From an uncultured Eisenbergiella sp. (GTDB lineage Bacteria > Bacillota > Clostridia > Lachnospirales > Lachnospiraceae), in the NCBI GenBank assembly GCA_947630215.1, contig CANRGX010000006.1, forward strand, positions 30,407 to 94,406: a DNA stretch of 64,000 bases. Reading direction: 5' to 3'. The translations under genes and the position numbers were made by a program. The notes under the pieces are model-generated. The model saw nothing but the letters and a program-made list of their open reading frames with translations, searched no databases and was not told the DNA's origin. Positions 20,653-29,175 of this stretch are shown one piece after another. Position 1 is the first letter of the stretch; each line of letters opens with the position of its first letter.

Positions 20653-21510
20653 GTGGACAAAAAGCATTTTATCATCGTCACAAACCGGGTGAAGGATCCG
20701 GATTTTTCCATTACCGATCAGATTGTGTCCTATCTGGAAAAAGCCGGATGTTCCTGCAGCGTCCATGCGGGGGAGCTTTCTGCGGGACAGTGGGAAGAAA
20801 TCTTGGGGCAGGAAGCGGCGGAAACGGACGGGATCCTGGTTTTGGGCGGAGACGGCACGCTGCTTCGGACGGCCAGGGATACGGTGGACAGCCGGATCCC
20901 GGTACTGGGCATCAATCTCGGGACGCTGGGGTATCTGGCGGAAGTGGAGCAGAGCAATTTAAAGCCGGCGCTTCAAAGGCTGGTGCAGGGCGCGTATCAC
21001 GTGGAGAGACGGATGATGCTTTCGGGGCAGGTGCTGCGGGAAGGACAGATCCTGGAGGATACCTGTGCGCTCAACGATATTACCATCACCAGAAACGGCC
21101 GTCTGCAGATGCTGTATTTTCTGATTTATGTCAATGGCCGCCTGCTCAAGGAATATCATGCCGACGGCATCATTCTGGCGACGCCTACCGGTTCCACCGG
21201 CTATAATATGTCTGCGGGAGGCCCCATCGTGGAGCCGGGCGCGGAGATGATTCTGCTGACCCCCATCTGCGCGCATACGCTGCAGACCAGAAGCGTGATC
21301 CTGCGGCCGGAGGACGAGATTCTCGTCCGGATCCGGGAACGCATGGACCGGGCGGATCAGCCCATGGAGGTCTGTTTTGACGGCAGCCGCAACCTGGCGC
21401 TTCTGCCGGGAGATGAGGTGCGAATTACCAGGAGTCAGAAAAGCATTTCGATCATTAAGCTGGAAGAAACCAGCTTTCTGGATGTGCTCCGTCGGAAGAT
21501 GAGCGAGTGA
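20653..21510 (+). CDS. nadK: NAD kinase
   Basis: LVLGGDGTLLRTAR; GINLGTLGYLAEVE; ATPTGSTGYNMSAGGPIVEP; GTG start. Confidence 0.94.
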   Translation: MDKKHFIIVTNRVKDPDFSITDQIVSYLEKAGCSCSVHAGELSAGQWEEILGQEAAETDGILVLGGDGTLLRTARDTVDSRIPVLGINLGTLGYLAEVEQSNLKPALQRLVQGAYHVERRMMLSGQVLREGQILEDTCALNDITITRNGRLQMLYFLIYVNGRLLKEYHADGIILATPTGSTGYNMSAGGPIVEPGAEMILLTPICAHTLQTRSVILRPEDEILVRIRERMDRADQPMEVCFDGSRNLALLPGDEVRITRSQKSISIIKLEETSFLDVLRRKMSE

Positions 21511-21532
21511 AAGGCGGCGCAGGAAAACGGAA

Positions 21533-21985
21533 ATGAAGCAGAGCAGACATCAAAAAATTGCGGAACTGATCGAAGAATATGAGATAGAAACCCAGGAAGA
21601 ATTGGCGGACAGGCTCCGGGAAGCCGGTTTTTCCGTGACCCAGGCGACCGTGTCCCGGGATATCCGGCAGATGCGGCTGTATAAAACGCCTGCGGGAAAC
21701 GGACGGCAGAAATATGCGCTGCTTTCGCAGGAGGAAGGACTGACCGAGAAGTATACCCGCATTTTGCGGGAGGGCTTTGTTTCCATGGATATGGCGCAGA
21801 ACATCCTGGTGCTGCGCACGGTTTCGGGGATGGCCATGGCGGTGGCGGCCGCGCTGGACGCCATGCATTTCCCGGAGGTGGTCGGCTGTATCGCCGGGGA
21901 CGATACCATCATGGCGGCCGTCCGTTCCACAGAGGAAACGAAAGCGCTGATGGAGAAAATACGGGAACTGATGCAGAACCGTTGA
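21533..21985 (+). CDS. argR: Arginine repressor
   Basis: RHQKIAELIEEYEIETQEELADRLREAGFSVTQATVSRDIRQMRL. Confidence 0.94.
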   Translation: MKQSRHQKIAELIEEYEIETQEELADRLREAGFSVTQATVSRDIRQMRLYKTPAGNGRQKYALLSQEEGLTEKYTRILREGFVSMDMAQNILVLRTVSGMAMAVAAALDAMHFPEVVGCIAGDDTIMAAVRSTEETKALMEKIRELMQNR

Positions 21986-22004
21986 CAGGAAGAAGGGACG
22001 GGAA

Positions 22005-23678
22005 GTGTTAGTAGGTTTATATGTAAAAAATCTGGCGCTGATCCGGGAAACCGAGGTTTCCTTCGGCCCCGGCCTCAACATTCTCACCGGGGAAACCGGC
22101 GCCGGGAAATCGATCCTTTTAGGATCTATCGCACTGGCGCTGGGCGCCAAGGCGGACCGGGATCTGATCCGCACCGGCGCGGAATATGCGCTGATTGAAC
22201 TTACCTTCGAAGTCGGGGAGGAAGTGATTAAAGCGCTGGAGGCGCTGGATCTTCCGGTGGAGGGCAATCTGGTGATCCTGCAGAGGAGGATCGCGGAAAA
22301 CAGGAGTCTGTGCCGTGTCAACGGCGAGACGGTCAACGCCAGGGCCCTGCGGGAGCTGGCGGGGCTGCTCATCGATATTTACGGGCAGCATGACAGCCAG
22401 GTGCTGCTGCAGCAGAAGCGCCATCTGGAAATTCTGGACGCCTATGCGGGCGCGGATTTGCTGCGGCAGAAGGAAAGGATGCACAGCATATGGCACAGCT
22501 GCCGGGCAGTCCGGCAGGAAATAGAAGAAAATGAACTGGATGACGCTGCCAGAAAGCGGGAACTGTCGCTGGCGCAGTTTGAACTGGATGAGATTGGGCA
22601 GGCCCATCTGACGCCGGGGGAGGATGAACAGCTGGAAAAGGATTACCGTCGGATGAGCAATGCCAGACGGATTGCGGAGGGACTGAACGCAGCCCACAGC
22701 CTGACCGGCTACGAGAGCGCGGAAGGGGCCGGGGAATCCATCGGAAGGGCGATGCGGGAGCTGTCCGGCATTCTGGCATACGACGATAATTTGGAAGATT
22801 TTTACAGTCAGCTCAATGAGGTGGACGCGCTGCTCAACGATTTTAACCGCAGCATATCGGAATATCTTACCGTCATGGAATTTGACGATCAGACGTTTCG
22901 GATGACGGAAGATCGGTTAAACTATATCAACCGGCTGAAGGAGAAATACGGCAGACAAATTGAGGACATTCTGGAATACGCCGACAGGCGCCGGCAGGAA
23001 GTGGACAAACTTCTGCATCAGGACGAATGGCTGGCCGGCAAGCGAAGCGAACTGCAAAAAACCGAAGCAGAAATGATGTCCTGCGCCAGGACGCTTTCTA
23101 AACTGCGCAAAAAGGCCGCAGAGCAGTTTTGCGCGGCCATGCAGGACGCCCTTTCGGATCTCAATTTTTTGCAGGTCAATTTTTCCGTGTCCCTGACGGA
23201 AAAAGAAAACTGCAGCGCAGACGGGCTGGACGAGGCAGTGTTTTTCATTTCCACCAATCCCGGCGAACCGCAGAAGCCGCTGGCTTCCATTGCCAGCGGG
23301 GGAGAACTTTCCCGTATCATGCTGGCGCTCAAAACCGTGACGGCGGGACAGGAGGCTGTGGGAACCTTTATTTTTGATGAAATAGACGCGGGGATCAGCG
23401 GGAAGACGGCGTGGAAGGTATCGGAAAAGCTGGGCGTTCTGGCAAAGACCCATCAGATCCTCTGTATCACGCATCTGCCCCAGATTGCGGCCATGGCGGA
23501 CCGGCATTTCTGTATAGAAAAGGAAGCGGTAAAAGACGTCACCGTGACAAGCATCAGGCAGCTGGATTACGGAGGCAGTTTACAGGAACTGGCAAGACTG
23601 TCCGGGGTGGCGCAGATAGACGAGGGAGCGCTGGATGGGGCCCGGCGAATGAAAGAATTGGCAGAAAAAAATAAATAA
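22005..23678 (+). CDS. recN: DNA repair protein RecN
   Basis: GLNILTGETGAGKSILLGSIALALGAKAD; SGGELSRIMLALKTV; FDEIDAGISGKTAWKV; GTG/TTG-type start not resolved. Confidence 0.95.
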   Translation: MLVGLYVKNLALIRETEVSFGPGLNILTGETGAGKSILLGSIALALGAKADRDLIRTGAEYALIELTFEVGEEVIKALEALDLPVEGNLVILQRRIAENRSLCRVNGETVNARALRELAGLLIDIYGQHDSQVLLQQKRHLEILDAYAGADLLRQKERMHSIWHSCRAVRQEIEENELDDAARKRELSLAQFELDEIGQAHLTPGEDEQLEKDYRRMSNARRIAEGLNAAHSLTGYESAEGAGESIGRAMRELSGILAYDDNLEDFYSQLNEVDALLNDFNRSISEYLTVMEFDDQTFRMTEDRLNYINRLKEKYGRQIEDILEYADRRRQEVDKLLHQDEWLAGKRSELQKTEAEMMSCARTLSKLRKKAAEQFCAAMQDALSDLNFLQVNFSVSLTEKENCSADGLDEAVFFISTNPGEPQKPLASIASGGELSRIMLALKTVTAGQEAVGTFIFDEIDAGISGKTAWKVSEKLGVLAKTHQILCITHLPQIAAMADRHFCIEKEAVKDVTVTSIRQLDYGGSLQELARLSGVAQIDEGALDGARRMKELAEKNK

Positions 23679-23691
23679 GAGAGAACATACT

Positions 23692-23724
23692 AAAGAGGAC
23701 ATTGCAACGATGTCCTCTTTTTTT
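23692..23724 (+). terminator. Rho-independent terminator between recN and spoIVB
   Basis: AAAGAGGACAT-tgcaacg-ATGTCCTCTTT followed by T run. Confidence 0.92.
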
Positions 23725-23770
23725 GCCCTTTATAGGAGGAAGAACCGTTGTCTGGAAAGGAGGTGTGGGT

Positions 23771-25078
23771 GTGGGAAACAGAAAAAAACTGAAAAAAAGG
23801 CTGCTGGCAGGCAGTTTTTTATGCCTGACATTTTCTCTGCTGGGCGGCTGGCTTTTTCATACATGGGAAAGGATTCCGGCCTCCATTCGGATCAAGGCAG
23901 GGGTGGAACAGCAGATTGCGCTGAATGTGCCGGCCCTGGGAGAGGTGCATCCTGCCGAAAAAAAGCGGGAGGAAGCGATTCTGGCCACGGGGATGCAAGT
24001 CCGGCAGACCGGGACGGGAGAGTCCTTGCGGATCGATTTTAGCAGACCGGTGACGCTGATTGCCAATCAGACGCAGAATTACATGATGGACGTCCGGCTG
24101 TTCGGGGTGCTTCCCTTTAAATCGGTGGATGTGGAGGTCATTCCGGACGCCATGCTGATCCCGGCGGGCGTACCCGTGGGAATTTATGTGAAAACCGACG
24201 GGGTGCTGGTCATTGCGCAGGGAGATTTTGAGGGGCCGGATGGGAGCCGCAGGGAACCCGCCGCGCATCTGCTCTGTGAGGGAGACTACATTCTAAAGGC
24301 CGACGGAGAGGAAATTGAGTCCAAACAGCAGCTCCTCGACAAAATTGCCGGTACTTACGGGAAAGAGATGGTGCTCACCATCCGCCGGGGAGAGGAAGTA
24401 TTCGATGTAAAGGTAAAGCCGGAACAGAACGCGGCAGGCGAATATAAGCTGGGTATCTGGATCCGGGACAACGCGCAGGGGGTGGGTACCATGACCTATC
24501 TGGATCAGGATCGTACCTTCGGCGCGCTGGGGCACGGGATCAACGATGTGGATACCACCATGCTGATGGACGTCAAAAGCGGAAGCCTTTACCGGACGGA
24601 AATCATTGCAGTAAAGAAAGGAGAGGGCGGAAGCCCCGGGGAACTGACGGGGATCATCGACTATAATCCGGCCAACAGGATCGGAACCATCGACGTCAAC
24701 TCCTCGGGCGGGATCTTCGGCGTTCTGAATGAGGAGGTGGCACAGGGGCTCTCCGGGCAGGCGCTGCCCATCGGGCTGAAGCAGGACGTGAAAACGGGTC
24801 CCGCGCAGATCCTTTGCTGCGTGGACGGGGAACTGACGCCGCAGCTTTATGATATCGAGATCCGCCAGGTACACCTGGATCACGACAATGTGAACCGGGG
24901 AATCGAGCTTACCGTCACGGATCAGGAGCTGTTGGAGAAGACCGGAGGCATTGTGCAGGGCATGTCCGGCTCTCCCATTTTGCAGGATGGAAAATTCATC
25001 GGGGCGGTTACCCATGTGCTGGTAAACGATCCGTCCAGGGGCTATGGGATATTCATAGAGAATATGTTGTCACAGTAA
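23771..25078 (+). CDS. spoIVB: SpoIVB peptidase (PDZ plus S55-type serine protease)
   Basis: GHGINDVDT; GGIVQGMSGSPILQDGKFIGAVTHVLVNDP; position between recN and spo0A. Confidence 0.93.
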   Translation: MGNRKKLKKRLLAGSFLCLTFSLLGGWLFHTWERIPASIRIKAGVEQQIALNVPALGEVHPAEKKREEAILATGMQVRQTGTGESLRIDFSRPVTLIANQTQNYMMDVRLFGVLPFKSVDVEVIPDAMLIPAGVPVGIYVKTDGVLVIAQGDFEGPDGSRREPAAHLLCEGDYILKADGEEIESKQQLLDKIAGTYGKEMVLTIRRGEEVFDVKVKPEQNAAGEYKLGIWIRDNAQGVGTMTYLDQDRTFGALGHGINDVDTTMLMDVKSGSLYRTEIIAVKKGEGGSPGELTGIIDYNPANRIGTIDVNSSGGIFGVLNEEVAQGLSGQALPIGLKQDVKTGPAQILCCVDGELTPQLYDIEIRQVHLDHDNVNRGIELTVTDQELLEKTGGIVQGMSGSPILQDGKFIGAVTHVLVNDPSRGYGIFIENMLSQ

Positions 25079-25198
25079 AGCGGATGGAAGGCAGAAATTT
25101 CGCGATTCTTCGCCACCGTTCGAGATTTTTTTTGTCGTCTGATGGAGAAAAAACGCGAAAATAAGCACATATGCGCGCTTTTTACCGATACCATTTTC

Positions 25199-25228
25199 TT
25201 GCCACAGGGCTTTATTTGAAGCTATAAT
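25199..25228 (+). promoter_or_regulatory. Putative promoter for short spo0A
   Basis: TTGCCA, 18-bp spacer, TATAAT (25223-25228). Confidence 0.6.
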
Positions 25229-25251
25229 GTGCCTGTCAGTACAAAGGGAAA

Positions 25252-25279
25252 CGGCCGGATCCCAGAAAGGATACGGCCG
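25252..25279 (+). promoter_or_regulatory. Hairpin in spo0A 5' UTR
   Basis: CGGCCGGATCC-cagaaa-GGATACGGCCG, 11-bp stem with one mismatch, no T run. Confidence 0.6.
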
Positions 25280-25311
25280 GATACAGGCGCAGACCGGCAA
25301 GGAGGAGAAGC

Positions 25312-25839
25312 ATGGAACAGCTCAGCATGACAGTGGGAAAGGAAAGCGAAAGAGTGGTACAGATCCTGACGGATCTGATGAAAAACAATAGAGAATTTCA
25401 GATTATGATCACCGTACCGGCGGCGGACAATCCGGGCCGGGAGGGAGGAGAGCAGGCGCGGCAGGAGACGGCGCAGCCCGCTGTCGTTCATAATCTGGAA
25501 AAGGACGTGACCGACATGATTCATGAGATCGGTGTGCCCGCCCATATCAAGGGATACCAGTATTTGCGGGACGCGATTCAGATGTCGGTCAACGACATGG
25601 ATATGCTGGGGGCCATCACCAAGACGCTGTACCCCTCTATCGCGCTCAAATATCAGACCACCTCCAGCCGCGTAGAACGCGCCATCCGGCATGCCATCGA
25701 GGTGGCATGGAACAGAGGAAGAATGGAAACGCTGGACGCTCTGTTTGGCTATACGATCAACACGGGCAAGGGAAAACCTACCAATTCGGAGTTCATTGCC
25801 CTGATTGCCGACAAGATCCGCCTGCAGTACAAAGGATGA
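25312..25839 (+). CDS. spo0A: Spo0A-type DNA-binding protein lacking the receiver domain
   Basis: [19 protein letters not shown]...[19 protein letters not shown]...[18 protein letters not shown] is the Spo0A C-terminal domain; only ~60 aa precede it; RBS AAGGAGGAGAAGC. Confidence 0.92.
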   Translation: MEQLSMTVGKESERVVQILTDLMKNNREFQIMITVPAADNPGREGGEQARQETAQPAVVHNLEKDVTDMIHEIGVPAHIKGYQYLRDAIQMSVNDMDMLGAITKTLYPSIALKYQTTSSRVERAIRHAIEVAWNRGRMETLDALFGYTINTGKGKPTNSEFIALIADKIRLQYKG

Positions 25840-25924
25840 AAAAGGTCTTTCATTCAATGCGGAAATAGTGTATAATAAAGTCTGCAAAGATGGATTACAG
25901 TAGATCTGCATGGGAGGATACGAC

Positions 25925-27373
25925 ATGAAGAACATTTTGTTTGTGGCGTCAGAGGGGGTGCCCTTTATCAAGACCGGCGGCCTTGCGGATGTGGTCGGTT
26001 CGCTGCCGAAATGTATCGACAAGGAATATTACGATGTGCGGGTGATACTACCCAAGTATAACTGTATGCACCAGAATAAGAAGGATATGCTCCGCTACCG
26101 GGATCATTTTTACATGGATTTCCACTGGAAAAATGAGTATGTGGGGATTCTGGAGGCAGAATATAACGGCATTCAGTATTATTTTATAGATAACGAATAC
26201 TACTTTAACGGCTTTAAGCCTTACTGTGACAACGCGCTGTTTGAAATTGAGAAGTTCGCGTTTTTCTCCAAGGCGGCGCTTTCCATTCTGCCGGTGATCG
26301 GGTTCCGGCCGGATCTGATCCATTGTCATGACTGGCAGACGGGCCTGATTCCGGTCTATCTGCACGAACGGTTCGGAGAGGGAGAGTTTTATAAGGGCAT
26401 CAAGACCGTGATGACCATTCACAATCTGAAATTCCAGGGGAAATGGAGCATCCGGGAGGTGCAGGATATCACCGGGCTTCCTTTCAGCTATTTCACGCCG
26501 GATAAACTGGAGGCCTATAAGGACGCCAATCTGTTAAAGGGCGGACTGGTTTACGCGGACGCCATTACGACGGTGAGCGATACCTATGCAAAGGAAATTC
26601 AGACCCCGTTTTACGGCGAGGGGCTGGACGGCCTGATGCGGGCCAGACAGCACGATCTGCGGGGAATCGTAAACGGCATCGATTACGATGATTTCAGCCC
26701 GGATAAGGATCGCTACATCGTGAAACCCTACAACGCGGTGAATTTCCGCAAGGAGAAGATCAAGAACAAGAGAGCACTGCAGGAGGAGCTGGGGCTGGAA
26801 AAGAACGACAGGACGATGATGATCGGCATTGTCTCCCGTCTGACTGATCAGAAGGGATTTGATCTGATCGCCTATGTGATGGATGAGCTCTGTCAGGACA
26901 ATGTGCAGATCGTGGTGCTGGGCACCGGCGAAGAACGCTATGAGAATATGTTCCGCCACTTTGCCTGGAAGTACAACGGGAAGGTTTCGGCGCAGATCTA
27001 CTACTCCGAGGAGCTGTCCCACAAGATCTATGCGGCCAGCGACGCGTTTTTGATGCCGTCCCTGTTTGAGCCCTGCGGACTGAGCCAGCTGATGAGCCTG
27101 CGTTACGGCACGGTTCCCATTGTCCGGGAGACCGGCGGCTTAAAGGATACGGTGGAGCCGTACAACGAGTATGAATCCACCGGAACCGGGTTTTCCTTTA
27201 CGAACTATAACGCGCATGAAATGCTGCGCACCATCCGCTATGCGGAGCAGATCTATTACGATAAAAAACGCGAGTGGAACAAGATTGTGGATCGGGCCAT
27301 GGCGGCAGACTTTTCCTGGTATGTATCGGCGAAGAAGTATCAGGAGATGTACGACTGGCTGATTGGAAGGTAA
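25925..27373 (+). CDS. glgA: Glycogen synthase
   Basis: MKNILFVASEGVPFIKTGGLADVVGSLPK. Confidence 0.95.
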   Translation: MKNILFVASEGVPFIKTGGLADVVGSLPKCIDKEYYDVRVILPKYNCMHQNKKDMLRYRDHFYMDFHWKNEYVGILEAEYNGIQYYFIDNEYYFNGFKPYCDNALFEIEKFAFFSKAALSILPVIGFRPDLIHCHDWQTGLIPVYLHERFGEGEFYKGIKTVMTIHNLKFQGKWSIREVQDITGLPFSYFTPDKLEAYKDANLLKGGLVYADAITTVSDTYAKEIQTPFYGEGLDGLMRARQHDLRGIVNGIDYDDFSPDKDRYIVKPYNAVNFRKEKIKNKRALQEELGLEKNDRTMMIGIVSRLTDQKGFDLIAYVMDELCQDNVQIVVLGTGEERYENMFRHFAWKYNGKVSAQIYYSEELSHKIYAASDAFLMPSLFEPCGLSQLMSLRYGTVPIVRETGGLKDTVEPYNEYESTGTGFSFTNYNAHEMLRTIRYAEQIYYDKKREWNKIVDRAMAADFSWYVSAKKYQEMYDWLIGR

Positions 27374-27405
27374 AACATACAGACAGCAAAAGAAAGACCT
27401 GTTAC

Positions 27406-27444
27406 ATACACCGGGGCATTTGGACGCCCCGGTGTATATTTTTT
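27406..27444 (+). terminator. Rho-independent terminator after glgA
   Basis: ATACACCGGGGC-atttggac-GCCCCGGTGTAT then ATTTTTT. Confidence 0.93.
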
Positions 27445-27495
27445 GGCAGAACGGGTATTCTCTCCATAAAAAAGATCCGACAGGAAAAGGGAGAG

Positions 27496-28419
27496 ATGCA
27501 GATGAAACGGATCGGAGAATGGAAGCTTTTTGTTTTGCTGCTCTGTCTGCCGGCAGTTTTGTTGTCCGCCTGCCATGTGAGCACGGTGGATCCGCCCGAA
27601 ACAAAGGAAAGCGGGCAGGAGGAAAGTAGGCAGGGAAAAGAACAACAGGAGGAGGGCAACGGGGAGGAAAGTGACCCGGCACAGGAGGATATGGCGGCCA
27701 ATGCAGCCGGAAGCCGTGAAACGCAGGCGGATCGCCTGGCGGGGGGAGGAACGGGCGAACTGACCTACGAGGTATCCTCTCTGGATCGGCAGTACACGGC
27801 GGAGGACGGGACGGTCATCTTTCAGGCGAAGATATCCTATCCCAGTTTTTCGGGGCCGGCAGAAGGGACAGAGGCGATCAACCTCTTTTTCCGGAACTGG
27901 GTGGCTGCGAAAATAAGAGAGTATGAGGAGGGGGAGGACTCGCTTTGGCACTCCGCGCTGGAGGTTTACCGGGAAAGCCGGGACAGCGGCTGGATGGGCC
28001 CCTGGAGCGAGGAATACCGGGTGTCCTCCGTCAGAGTACAGAGCGGCTATCTGAGCGTTTTGCTGGATTCCTATTTGGAAGAAGGGGGCGCTCATGGAAT
28101 GCCCTGCCGGGAAGGATATGTCTTCCGCGTGCGGGACGGACAGCCGGTGGATCTGACGGAGATGAGCGAGATGACGCGGGTAGAATGGGACAAGCTGTTG
28201 CGCGCCCGGTTTGCGGATCTGATTGATAAAGAGGACGCATCGCTGTTTTATGAGGACGCTTCCGAACGGATCAAGACCTACGATATGGGGCGGGCGGACT
28301 ATTATTTTGCCGCGGACGGCATCGTCTTTTATCTGGCGCCCTATGAGATCGCCCCCTATGCCACCGGGTATGTGGAAATTCTGATCCCCTATGAGGAGGC
28401 GTGCCTGAAGGAGGAATAA
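27496..28419 (+). CDS. Lipoprotein with DUF3298-like domain
   Basis: Signal with lipobox LLSAC; LDSYLEEGGAHGMPCREGYVFRVRDGQPVDLTEM. Confidence 0.65.
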   Translation: MQMKRIGEWKLFVLLLCLPAVLLSACHVSTVDPPETKESGQEESRQGKEQQEEGNGEESDPAQEDMAANAAGSRETQADRLAGGGTGELTYEVSSLDRQYTAEDGTVIFQAKISYPSFSGPAEGTEAINLFFRNWVAAKIREYEEGEDSLWHSALEVYRESRDSGWMGPWSEEYRVSSVRVQSGYLSVLLDSYLEEGGAHGMPCREGYVFRVRDGQPVDLTEMSEMTRVEWDKLLRARFADLIDKEDASLFYEDASERIKTYDMGRADYYFAADGIVFYLAPYEIAPYATGYVEILIPYEEACLKEE

Positions 28420-28421
28420 AA

Positions 28422-28600
28422 CCTGCGGGCGAAATGAATAAAGCCCGTCCGCAGGAGGCATACTGTAACCGTAAGCCGTAGGGGACGAAACGGCGTAAAA
28501 AAGCCGCAGCGTCCCTGCGTGACACAAAAACCCAAAGTGCGCCGGCTTTTGCGGACAGGCAAAGACGCAAGCTGCACGGCCGGCGGGAAGGAGGCAGAGC
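28422..28600 (+). ncRNA. Candidate structured leader RNA upstream of CotF-like gene
   Basis: Three consecutive paired elements (28422-28455, 28482-28515, 28540-28585) ending just before the RBS; family not recognised. Confidence 0.4.
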
Positions 28601-28786
28601 ATGGCGAATTTATCGGAGTTGGAGCTGCAGAATCTGCGGCATCTGATCGGAGGGTACGACACGACCCACTGCAAGCTGCAGGAGTATGCGGACTGCGCGC
28701 AGGATCCGAAGGTGAAGCAGTTTTTTGAAAAAGGGGCGAAATCCGCAATGGAGAACAAGCAGGCCCTGATGAAGTTTTTGCAGTAG
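28601..28786 (+). CDS. Small CotF/spore-coat-like protein
   Basis: MANLSELELQNLRHLIGGYDTTHCKLQEYADCAQDPKVKQFFEKGAK; RBS AAGGAGG. Confidence 0.6.
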   Translation: MANLSELELQNLRHLIGGYDTTHCKLQEYADCAQDPKVKQFFEKGAKSAMENKQALMKFLQ

Positions 28787-28811
28787 CCCACAGCGGCGGA
28801 AGGGAGACAGT

Positions 28812-29069
28812 ATGATCGAAGAAAAGACAATGGTGGCGGACACGCTGACCGGTATCAACGGAGAACTGATCCGTTTCGGCGAGATGATCCCCCAGACGGA
28901 AAATCAGGAGCTCAAGACCACGTTAAAGCAGTTCCGCAACGCCTGTGAACAGTCCCAGGAGGAGCTGTACCAGATCGCCAGGGAAAAGGCCTATTATGTG
29001 CCGGCCAGCAAGGCGACCCAGGAGGAAATTGATCACGTCAAGAGCCTGTTTACCCAAAAGACAAACTGA
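28812..29069 (+). CDS. CotF-like spore coat protein
   Basis: MIEEKTMVADTLTGINGELIRFGEMIPQTENQELKTTLKQFRNACEQSQEELYQIAREKAYYVPASKA. Confidence 0.7.
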   Translation: MIEEKTMVADTLTGINGELIRFGEMIPQTENQELKTTLKQFRNACEQSQEELYQIAREKAYYVPASKATQEEIDHVKSLFTQKTN

Positions 29070-29134
29070 GACGGTACAGGTTTTGTACGTTCCCAGCGGG
29101 AATTCCCAGCGGGCATTCCCGCAGGAAAAAAGGA

Positions 29135-29169
29135 CGGGGCTCCTCTCAAAAAGGAGGGCCCCGCTTTTT
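29135..29169 (+). terminator. Bidirectional terminator between convergent cotF-like gene and rqcH
   Basis: CGGGGC-TCCT...AGGA-gg-GCCCCG then TTTTT; A6 on the other flank gives a T run on the - strand. Confidence 0.85.
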
Positions 29170-29175
29170 GACGGC

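Noticed and set aside
25251-25282. ACGGCCGGAT direct repeat as a mobile-element footprint before spo0A
   Set aside because: Better explained as the two arms of a hairpin; no element or target-site structure seen.
27340-28830. 496-aa antisense ORF over lipoprotein and CotF-like region
   Set aside because: Spans the glgA terminator and structured leader; no recognisable protein domain.
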